Positions 1 to 5,588 of a DNA stretch of 8,554 nucleotides are shown here, in pieces. The position numbers were made by a program, and so were the translations under genes. Within the stretch, counting starts at the first letter, position 1, and each line of letters starts with the position of its first letter. The notes beneath the pieces are model-generated. The model saw only the letters and a program-made list of their open reading frames with translations, did not search any database and was not told the DNA's origin. This DNA comes from Bacillota bacterium (lineage in GTDB: Bacteria > Bacillota > Clostridia > Lachnospirales > Lachnospiraceae), in contig JAEZGY010000034.1 of the NCBI GenBank assembly GCA_023416695.1, positions 1 through 8,554 of the forward strand. Reading direction: 5' to 3'.

Positions 1-441
1 TGCTATCAACCATAAAACGGTACAAAGGTTGATGAAAGAGATTGGGATTAAATGTATGGTAAGAGTTCAAAAATTTCGTTTCTACAAAGGAGATGTGGGT
101 AAAATTGCTCCAAATCTTATAAAACGTGATTTTAGTACGTCAGCACCAAATCAAAAGTGGACTACGGATATAACAGAATTCTCTTTGTTTGGAGATAAAC
201 TGCATCTCTCTCTACTACTTGATATATTTAATGGTGAAATCATCAGTTATAATAAGTCAGAATTGGTATACCCGAGAGATTTTGAGTCGAATGATGAATT
301 TATAATGGAATTAGAAAAATATATAAATTACTATAATAACAAACGATTTAAAGGCAAACTAAAAGGACTGAGTCCAGTAAAATACAGAATTCAATCCGCG
401 ATAGTCGCTTAATTCAATTTTTGTCTAACTTTTTGGGGTCA
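1..441 (+). mobile_element. IS3-family (IS150-type) element, right part with right terminal repeat
   Basis: This is the right-hand portion of an IS150-group IS3 element, cut by the left window edge. It contains the 3' part of the transposase frame followed 8 bases later by a terminal repeat, ttgtctaactttttggggtc plus a final a (421-441). The reverse complement of this end (tgacccc, five A, gttagacaaaa) matches the sequence starting at 8335 (tgaacccc, four T, gttagacaaaa), which is the left end of another element of the same type. The two ends therefore confirm each other. The element is internally deleted (see the coding entry) and cannot transpose by itself. Confidence 0.8.
2..412 (+). pseudogene. 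IS3-family OrfB transposase, 5'-truncated by window edge, internal in-frame deletion
   Basis: The frame is open from the window edge (A-I-N-H-K-T-V-Q-R-L-M-K) to TAA at 410-412. The visible part begins with the end of the HTH_21-like region (KTVQRLMKEIGIKCMVR). The start of the DDE integrase core follows (NQKWTTDITEF; first catalytic Asp codon at 167-169). After NGEIISYN, near 250-256, the sequence jumps directly to the C-terminal tail typical of this family (KSELVYPRDFES, then YINYYNNKRFKGKLKGLSPVKYR). From my knowledge of the family, roughly 80 residues that carry the second Asp and the catalytic Glu are missing, yet the frame is kept. The protein would have the first Asp only and should be inactive as a transposase. 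The transposase identity is clear; the exact deletion end points are approximate. Confidence 0.85.
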
Positions 442-530
442 GGAAACAAAGTGAATTTGTAAAATGAAAGTAAACAAGGTATATAGCCACCTTGCCAGTT
501 TTTATAACTATATCAGAAAGGTGTGATACT

Positions 531-831
531 ATGAGAATGCCAAAAGGTAGTAAAAGAAGAAATTGAATTTTTAAAGAAAATTAGAATTGTGTAATGATAA
601 TTGAATGAGAAATTAGGAATTAAGAGGCTAGCAAAACAAGAAAATATGGATTACAGTCTTTTAAATCATTGTATTCATAACTATCTGACTAATGCTGAAG
701 ATGGTTTATAATCCAAAGGTCATGGTGGTAATTCATTTGCAGCTCTACATACTAGTATAACTATAATAGTATTAGAAAAACTAAGGCTCATAGTTGCTAA
801 GTAGGACATCGAGATTGATAGATTAAAAATG
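531..831 (+). pseudogene. IS3-family OrfA (helix-turn-helix) remnant
   Basis: An ATG at 531 with a nearby gaaaggtg ribosome site begins MRMPKGSKRRN and stops at once. The rest of OrfA is readable in the frame starting at 604: KLGIKRLAKQENMDYSLLN, then HNYLTNAEDGL, then SKGHGGNSFAALHT, then LEKLRLIVAK and DIEIDRLK. This is the usual order of an HTH region followed by the leucine-zipper-like end of IS3 OrfA proteins. Two in-frame stops interrupt it, TAA at 709-711 and TAG at 802-804, and there is at least one frameshift between 531 and 604. It is not functional. The family is assigned from the characteristic pattern GNSFAALHT followed by LRLIVAK. Confidence 0.7.
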
Positions 832-1753
832 ATACCAAGTGAAAGGAGTTGGTGTAAACAAGGAATTTGTTACTTTGCGCGATGTGAATTCAAAATAATT
901 CATATTCTTAAAGAGAAATACTCTACAAAATATCTAAGTAAGTCGATGAGCGTTAATTGCTCTGGATATTATAATGGAGAGATAGAAAAGAGAGAAAAAA
1001 ATAGTACGAAATCAATCGTGAACTTCTTATAAAATTAATATCTGAAATACATACCAAGCACATGTCATATGGATATCACAAAATAGCTACTCATATAAAA
1101 ACTTATATAGGATGGATTGTATCAGATAACTTAGTTCATAAATGCTGTAGATTTATAAATATTATTGCAAAGGCAAATCATTATAAAAAATAAAGCAAAG
1201 GTAAAGAACATGCCATTTTCCAAAATACTGTGGCTGGAAATTGGAATGCAGATAACTTTTGTAAATCGTAGTATCAGATATGACTAGAATTAGGTAGAAT
1301 AATATCTTGTATGAATGGACTTACATATTGGATACATTCAATAATGAAACTATTTCACATCAAAAGTCAACATGTGAAGGTGACAGACATCCTTATTATC
1401 AATGTCTTGGTACTTAAAAGAAAAAGTAAAGGAACAGAAAGACCCTGTCATTTTACACACGGACCAAGGAGCAGTCTATTCTTCTATAGCCTTTAGCGAT
1501 GCTCATAAAGATTATAACATAATTAGGTCAATGTCACGAGAGGGAACTCTAACAGATAATCCAATTATTGAGTCAATTAATGGATGGATAAAGGCTGAAA
1601 CGGTGCGATTACGGTCAGGAAGAAAAGTTAAATTTTCCTGATTTTCTATATAAATACATTGACAGTTACAACAATGAGCGTCCTGTACACGGCTTAGGAT
1701 ATTTAAGCCCTATTCAGTATAGAACTGAACAAGGCTTTTCTTACGGTGGTTAA
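829..1753 (+). pseudogene. IS3-family OrfB (DDE transposase) remnant, multiple frameshifts
   Basis: OrfB can be read by switching frames. The first segment (829-about 1000) gives SWCKQGICYFARCEFKII and SMSVNCSGYYN, the N-terminal HTH_21 region. The second (about 1000-1265) gives YEINRELLIKLISEIHTKH, SYGYHKIATHI, GWIVSDNLVHKCCRF and AGNWNAD. The third (about 1268-1395) gives VVSDMTRIR and LYEWTYILDTFNNETISH. The fourth (1402-1641) gives VILHTDQGAVYSS and DNPIIESINGWIKAE. The last (to TAA 1751-1753) gives FLYKYIDSYNNERPVHGLGY and LSPIQYRTE. All three DDE codons survive (Asp 1277-1279, Asp 1462-1464, Glu 1570-1572), but the first lies in a different segment from the other two, and several in-frame stops occur. 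It is non-functional. Shorter open frames in the same stretch are pieces of this gene, not separate genes. Confidence 0.85.
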
Positions 1754-1823
1754 TAAAACTGTCTACATTGACTTTATATCTTTACTATGCGGTTGGTAGG
1801 ACATTTGTTATACTAAAAATCAT

Positions 1824-1840
1824 CTATAAATGTATTATAG
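1824..1840. repeat. AT-rich perfect hairpin upstream of the tnpA-like stub
   Basis: The sequence ctataa-atgta-ttatag forms a 6-bp stem with a 5-nt loop. It is bracketed by the complementary pentamers ggaca (1799-1803) and tgtcc (1844-1848). It lies about 40 bp before the start codon of an IS200/IS605-like tnpA fragment, where elements of that family carry their left-end hairpin, so it may be a left-end remnant. On the minus strand it is followed by a short T-run and could act as a weak terminator for the kinase operon. Neither role is certain. Confidence 0.3.
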
Positions 1841-1880
1841 AGTTGTCCAAGCCACTATATACGAAAGCAAAGGTGATCTT

Positions 1881-1928
1881 ATGGAAAACAAAGTTAATGA
1901 CTTTGCACATACAAAATGGATGTGTAAA
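1881..1928 (+). pseudogene. 5' stub of an IS200/IS605 Y1 transposase (TnpA), first 16 codons
   Basis: ATG at 1881 follows a ribosome site aaaggtgatctt and encodes MENKVNDFAHTKWMCK. From memory of the family, TnpA proteins of Firmicutes IS200/IS605 elements begin with AHTKW(M/L)CK followed by YHIVFTPKYRR. Here the match stops after the Lys codon at 1926-1928. The next bases belong to the 3' end of the convergent sensor kinase gene, read antisense, so the frame runs on as a chimera to TGA at 2022-2024. The HUH motif and catalytic Tyr are absent, so the stub is dead. The identification rests on 16 residues only; chance resemblance cannot be fully excluded. Confidence 0.6.
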
Positions 1929-3782
1929 TCAGATAGATGCAAATGGAAATACCAATTGAATGGTAGTACCACCCTCATCGGGACAGAGAATCTGAAAATC
2001 ATAGTTGTTCTGGTAAAGATATGACAGGCGCAGGCGCATATTTAGTAGACCGATATGCTCGGGATCTATTTCTTTCATATTAAACTTGCCAAGATATTGA
2101 TTGCGTAATTCCAAACTCATACCAACACCATTATCCTTGACTATAAGGTGGATTTTGTCCTGCATTCTTTTTACCTGGACGAGAATCTGACCGGACTTGG
2201 TATAAGAGCGGCTAGCATCCTTATTAGGCATAAGACCATGCTTAATGGAATTTTCTACTAGCGGTTGGATTATATTTTTTGGGATTTGTAGGGTGCTATC
2301 CTCATCCGATACAAAAAATTGAAAATTAATGGGATTAGAGTACAGGTAGCTCATAATAATCATATACTGTTCAACAACTTTTTGTTCCTTTGCAACAGAG
2401 TCATAGATGTTCAACTGTTTCATCTTTAAACGATCTTTCAGGGTGCAGATTAGGGCATTATTAACTTGTATAATATCCTGATATTTTCCCATAGAGGCTA
2501 GGAAAGTAACCGTATCAAGTGTATTATAGATATAATGTGGATCAATGGCAGAGACGAGAAGGCTGTATTGAAGATCCTTTTCCATTTTTTCCGATGCGAT
2601 TATTTCCTCCATATTTGTTTTCAGATTGTTTAACATCATTTGGATAGTTTGTGTAATGCTGCCAATCTCATCTGGTTTGTCATCAATCAAGCGAACATCA
2701 AAATTACCAGTGTTGATCTGCTGCATTTGTTTCTTTAGATGGTGAAGTCGTTTTATGGAAGGAATATAGATAAAACTGCACAACAAAATCATAAATAAAA
2801 TCACCAGAACAAAGAGAAGTCTTAACGTATGAAAAAATTTCTGGTAAGGGGTAATCAGTTCTTCTTTGGTCACATCCACAGCCATATAGAGACGTTCAGA
2901 GGGGTAAGAGCATAGTACATAAAAACGTATGCCACCTTCATACTGATCGACTTCAGTTTCATACTGTACATTACTGAGATTGGTTTTTTTAGCACAGATG
3001 GAAGGAAGTACGGAATTCTCTTGATTTTGAAATAATGTATATCCGCCGCAGGACAGGATAAAGTCCGGCATATCTACATTTGTTAGCGACCGAAGGATAT
3101 TGATGCCTTCGAAAGGCATAAGAGAAACAGCATAGCAGTTGACACCATTCAAGTGAAAAGCACCGATGGTACACATAAAATCAAAACTCTGACCTTCTAG
3201 AGTAAAGTGTAGGATGGGTGTATAGGCATTACCATGTTTATCGATAAAGAAAGAATCGGAGAAAAACTTCCCGTTGTCATCCTGGTAAATGCTGCTTAAG
3301 ATATCGCTTTGAACAAATTGCTCTACGAGAGGAGCCAGACTCTCATTATAAAAGTAATCTCCTTCTGACGTGGCAATCAGCGAATAATTTTTTTCAAAGT
3401 AAAAGCTAGGACGAGAAGCTTGGGAGGAAAAATCATTGGAGGAATATTTTGAAGAGGCATGGCTTACATAGGAGGAGAGCTCTTTGTAGATTTCTGGTCG
3501 TGTCTTAGTATCTGCGTAGTATTGTTCCAACATGGTCAGAACATTTTCATCACTTCGCAGATCCAGAGTTTCCCTGTGTCTTGATAATATGTATGAGATA
3601 CGTATGGCAGTATCATGAACAGATTCCCTAGTATTTTCAATCAATTCCTTCTTGGCCATCTTATAAAACAGGCCAGGGTAGAAAACAGAAAAAATTATAA
3701 TCAGCAGAAGTCCTGCTAGGGCTATAATTACCATGTTTTTAAAAAGAATGGAGTGAAATCGTTTTTCTTTCTTTGCTTTCAT
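1929..3782 (-). CDS. YesM-type sensor histidine kinase (two-component system)
   Basis: This is a membrane sensor kinase of 617 residues that phosphorylates its partner response regulator. Visible order: TM1 at about residues 16-38, an extracytoplasmic sensing region at about 39-318 of unrecognised fold, TM2 at about 319-340, a HAMP-like linker at about 341-395, and a His_kinase domain whose box SAIDPHYIYNTLDTV carries the probable phospho-acceptor His416. The HATPase domain follows, with N box QPLVENSIKHG (Asn511), G1 box KDNGVGM (550-555) and G2 HIGLLNMRLRL (around Gly578). This layout and the PHYIYN box are those of the LytS/YesM class. The start overlaps the stop of the regulator gene by 4 bp (ATGA), with AGGAGGG just upstream inside that gene, so translation is probably coupled. 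The stop codon abuts the tnpA-like stub at 1928, and no strong terminator is seen after it. The signal is unknown; for relatives it is often a carbohydrate or surface cue. Confidence 0.93.
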   Translation of the reverse strand: MKAKKEKRFHSILFKNMVIIALAGLLLIIIFSVFYPGLFYKMAKKELIENTRESVHDTAIRISYILSRHRETLDLRSDENVLTMLEQYYADTKTRPEIYKELSSYVSHASSKYSSNDFSSQASRPSFYFEKNYSLIATSEGDYFYNESLAPLVEQFVQSDILSSIYQDDNGKFFSDSFFIDKHGNAYTPILHFTLEGQSFDFMCTIGAFHLNGVNCYAVSLMPFEGINILRSLTNVDMPDFILSCGGYTLFQNQENSVLPSICAKKTNLSNVQYETEVDQYEGGIRFYVLCSYPSERLYMAVDVTKEELITPYQKFFHTLRLLFVLVILFMILLCSFIYIPSIKRLHHLKKQMQQINTGNFDVRLIDDKPDEIGSITQTIQMMLNNLKTNMEEIIASEKMEKDLQYSLLVSAIDPHYIYNTLDTVTFLASMGKYQDIIQVNNALICTLKDRLKMKQLNIYDSVAKEQKVVEQYMIIMSYLYSNPINFQFFVSDEDSTLQIPKNIIQPLVENSIKHGLMPNKDASRSYTKSGQILVQVKRMQDKIHLIVKDNGVGMSLELRNQYLGKFNMKEIDPEHIGLLNMRLRLSYLYQNNYDFQILCPDEGGTTIQLVFPFASI

Positions 3783-5302
3783 TGGTCCCTCCTGTAATAC
3801 TGGGGAGAAGTACCCCAGTATTTTTTAAAGGCATTGGAAAAATAAGACAAGTTTCTATATCCCACCATGCTGCTTACATCGGATATCTGTAGTTTGCGAT
3901 TTTTTAAGAGTTGCTTGGCCGTCTCCATTCGTATCTGCGTGAGCTGCTTGATGACTGAATGTCCCACCTCTTTTTTGAAAGTATAATTCAATTGGTTCAT
4001 ATTAATATGAAAGGCATCGGCGATACTTTCCACACTCAGATCACTGTCATGGTAATGCTGACGAATATACAGTAGTATACTATTGACTAATTTGGAGTAT
4101 TCCTTGTTGGAAAGGGTATTCTGGGTATTTTCTATGTCTTCAAATTGGCAGATTAGCCAGTGGAAAATGGAAGAAGTATCATACCAGTATATGTCTTGAG
4201 TAGCAGATGTCTCTGTGGCAGAGACAGATAGATTAAACTTTTCATGGAAAAAGATCAGTATCTGCAAGGATGTGTTAACAAGGGTTGAGAAAGAAGCGAA
4301 ATCTCTTGCAAAAATTACGGAGCGTAAGGTGTTTTGAAGATATTGACGTATTCCAGTAAAATCTTCTTTTTCTGCCAGAAGTAGCAACTGTCTGGTGTGA
4401 GGCTGCTGCAGGCTTGTTTCTGGTAGTGAAAAGGAGTTACCTGAAAGAATAGAAGATGGTGGGTAAAAAAATTTTTGCTGCAGCGAGTCTATGATATTTG
4501 TATAAGATTTAAAACAATTGTGGATGGTACTGTTCTCGGCGATCACGATTAGGGACACTGTATTGTTAAATTCTTTACGGAAACGATCAGGAAGGGTATG
4601 TACTGTTTCATAGCCAGAGCCAGAGCCAGATCCAGAACTGTCAAACAAAAGAACATAAGTAAAAGGTTCCAGGCGGGCTGCTGCCAGCAACAAAGGATCT
4701 TTATAAAGAAAATCCTTCATAAGATTCTCCGCAAGCTCAGGTTGGGTGAGCTTTTTAAGAAAAGATATTTCCGGATATACATGATCCTGTATCAATATAC
4801 AGAGGTGGTAAATTCCAGGAAATGCCTTAAAAACTAGCGAGAAATTATGGGTATTTGCATTTTTAATATCATTTATTATATTGAGAAGCTTCTGTTCCCT
4901 AATATAGCGATCACGGACATGGTTTTCTTGGATCATATCTGTAGCCTGAGCCAGTTTTTCAATCAGAATCTCTGCAGTCACCTCATGCTTGAGAAGATAT
5001 TCGGTTACATGTAGCTTTAGAGCAGATTTTGCATATATGAATTCCTCATAGCTGGAAAGGAAAATGATAACTGTCTGTGGTGCTATTTGTAGAATCTTTT
5101 TGGCCAGTTGGATTCCGTCAATATTAGGCATCTGGATGTCAGTAATGACCAACTCCGGAGTATGTGCCTGAAACTGCGCAAAGGCATATTCGCCATCAGT
5201 TGCTATATCGATTACATCAAACCCGTAATTTTTCCAAGAAATAAGATTTTGGAAATATTTCAAGGCATATAAATTATCATCAACTAATAGAACCTTAAAC
5301 AT
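3779..5302 (-). CDS. YesN-type response regulator with AraC DNA-binding domain
   Basis: This 507-residue cytoplasmic transcription regulator is the likely partner of the kinase encoded next. The receiver domain spans about residues 1-125, with the acidic pocket VDD (Asp8, Asp9), phospho-acceptor Asp55 in VITDIQMPNIDG, Ser83/Ser84 in FLSSYEEF and Lys105 in EYLLKHE. A middle region of about 130-400 has no motif I recognise and includes a Ser-Gly linker at 222-230. The C-terminal AraC/XylS domain spans about 405-507 and has two helix-turn-helix units: LSVESIADAFHINMNQLN and ISDVSSMVGYRNLSYFSNAF, the latter followed by KKYWGTSPQYYRR. The start is supported by GGGAGG at 5311-5316, 8 bases upstream of the ATG. 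It is the first gene of the operon and lies divergent from the exported hydrolase, which is its most likely target (inference). Confidence 0.94.
   Translation of the reverse strand: MFKVLLVDDNLYALKYFQNLISWKNYGFDVIDIATDGEYAFAQFQAHTPELVITDIQMPNIDGIQLAKKILQIAPQTVIIFLSSYEEFIYAKSALKLHVTEYLLKHEVTAEILIEKLAQATDMIQENHVRDRYIREQKLLNIINDIKNANTHNFSLVFKAFPGIYHLCILIQDHVYPEISFLKKLTQPELAENLMKDFLYKDPLLLAAARLEPFTYVLLFDSSGSGSGSGYETVHTLPDRFRKEFNNTVSLIVIAENSTIHNCFKSYTNIIDSLQQKFFYPPSSILSGNSFSLPETSLQQPHTRQLLLLAEKEDFTGIRQYLQNTLRSVIFARDFASFSTLVNTSLQILIFFHEKFNLSVSATETSATQDIYWYDTSSIFHWLICQFEDIENTQNTLSNKEYSKLVNSILLYIRQHYHDSDLSVESIADAFHINMNQLNYTFKKEVGHSVIKQLTQIRMETAKQLLKNRKLQISDVSSMVGYRNLSYFSNAFKKYWGTSPQYYRRDQ
4613..4636 (-). 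repeat. Hexanucleotide repeat encoding a Ser-Gly linker in the regulator
   Basis: On the plus strand, gccaga is repeated three times exactly (4613-4630) and followed by a near copy, tccaga. Read in the regulator gene it gives SGSGSGSG (residues 223-230). A short hexamer array keeps frame when copies are gained or lost, so linker length may vary between strains. Confidence 0.7.
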
Positions 5303-5331
5303 TTATATTTCCTCCCAAGAATAATAATAAA

Positions 5332-5340
5332 ATTATATCA
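5332..5340 (-). promoter_or_regulatory. Extended -10 promoter element for the regulator-kinase operon
   Basis: Read on the minus strand, the sequence is tgaTATAAT, a perfect extended -10. The matching -35 position (5355-5360, minus strand tagaac) is a poor match to TTGACA, as is usual when TGn is present. Transcription would start near 5325, leaving a leader of about 20 nt before the ribosome site and the ATG at 5302. Confidence 0.6.
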
Positions 5341-5342
5341 TA

Positions 5343-5366
5343 TTTTTCTATTTTGTTCTAGAAAAA
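5343..5366. repeat. Inverted repeat upstream of the regulator promoter (candidate operator)
   Basis: Two perfect 8-bp arms, tttttcta (5343-5350) and tagaaaaa (5359-5366), are separated by 8 bp. The arms overlap the -35 zone of the regulator promoter on the minus strand, a position suited to a repressor or autoregulatory site. The arms are AT-rich, so chance is a real alternative. Confidence 0.4.
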
Positions 5367-5518
5367 GTGATAATTTAGAAGTTGTAAGTTTACTGAATAT
5401 TTATTATTTTTCATAAAAAGTATCCTATTTTGAAAAAATCTAATAAAAAAATAAAACTAAAAATGAAAAACAAAATAATTTCATATTTTTATAAAGTGCA
5501 TAAAAAAACTGCTACTGT

Positions 5519-5524
5519 TATTAT
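5519..5524 (+). promoter_or_regulatory. Weak candidate -10 for the exported hydrolase gene
   Basis: TATTAT lies at 5519-5524, with an overlapping alternative TATAAA at 5522-5527. No recognisable TTGACA-like -35 lies 16-18 bp upstream; the best placed hexamer is tgcata at 5497-5502. A weak -35 fits a promoter that needs an activator, and the divergent AraC-type regulator is the obvious candidate (inference). Confidence 0.4.
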
Positions 5525-5530
5525 AAAAAT

Positions 5531-5548
5531 AGAACGTGCGCACATTCT
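5531..5548. promoter_or_regulatory. 18-bp near-perfect palindrome at the hydrolase transcript start
   Basis: The sequence agaacgtgcgcacattct is a palindrome except for one mismatched pair (c/a) and has a GC-rich core, gtgcgcac, inside very AT-rich DNA. It begins about where transcription from the TATTAT at 5519 would start. With no loop it looks more like a dimer-binding operator than an RNA hairpin. The binding protein is unknown. Confidence 0.45.
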
Positions 5549-5573
5549 TAGAAAATTCACTATTAAATAATTT

Positions 5574-5578
5574 GGAGG
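5574..5578 (+). promoter_or_regulatory. Ribosome binding site deciding the hydrolase start
   Basis: GGAGG lies 10 nt before ATG 5589. Further in-frame ATGs occur at 5598, 5607 and 5613 because the start region is a 9-bp repeat (atgaaaatt), but only 5589 has normal spacing, so it is chosen as the start. Confidence 0.75.
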
Positions 5579-5588
5579 AAAATTAATT

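Larger units (their letters stand above)
458..1778 (+). mobile_element. Decayed IS3-family element (second type)
   Basis: This is a full-length but heavily mutated IS3-family element, distinct from the IS150-type copy to its left. Candidate imperfect terminal inverted repeats are tgtaaaatgaaagtaaaca (458-476) and the reverse complement of 1760-1778 (tataaagtcaatgtagaca), which match at about 14 of 19 positions. Between them lie recognisable orfA and orfB remnants, both on the plus strand. No clear target-site duplication is visible: 442-457 on the left and the bases after 1778 do not match. Its left end lies only about 16 bp from the right end of the preceding IS150-type element, so the two are stacked. 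The number of stops and frameshifts suggests an older insertion than its neighbour. Confidence 0.75.
5303..5588. promoter_or_regulatory. Divergent AT-rich control region between the regulator and hydrolase genes
   Basis: This 286-bp gene-free spacer must hold the promoters of both divergent genes. It is extremely rich in A/T tracts, especially 5400-5515. It contains the regulator's extended -10 (5332-5340), an inverted repeat just upstream of it (5343-5366), a weak -10 for the hydrolase gene (5519-5524) and an 18-bp palindrome at the expected transcript start (5531-5548). Loosely similar stretches beginning cataaaaa occur at about 5412 and 5499 and match at roughly 12 of 17 positions; they could be AraC-type half-sites, but this is weak. 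I see no credible gene in the spacer. Confidence 0.7.

Noticed and set aside
1311..1496. Open frame between the third and fourth transposase pieces
   Set aside because: It is a wrong-frame reading over the decayed IS3 orfB; the true homology lies in the neighbouring frames.
443..1928. Novel small genes in the left region
   Set aside because: The readable frames all match pieces of IS3 OrfA/OrfB or the tnpA-like stub; no independent gene is supported.
2989..3174. Minus-strand open frame of about 61 codons
   Set aside because: It lies inside the sensor kinase gene in another frame; it is a shadow.
4598..4837. Plus-strand open frame of about 79 codons
   Set aside because: It is antisense to the response regulator gene, has low-complexity Arg/Ala from the hexamer repeat, and has no plausible ribosome site or family resemblance.
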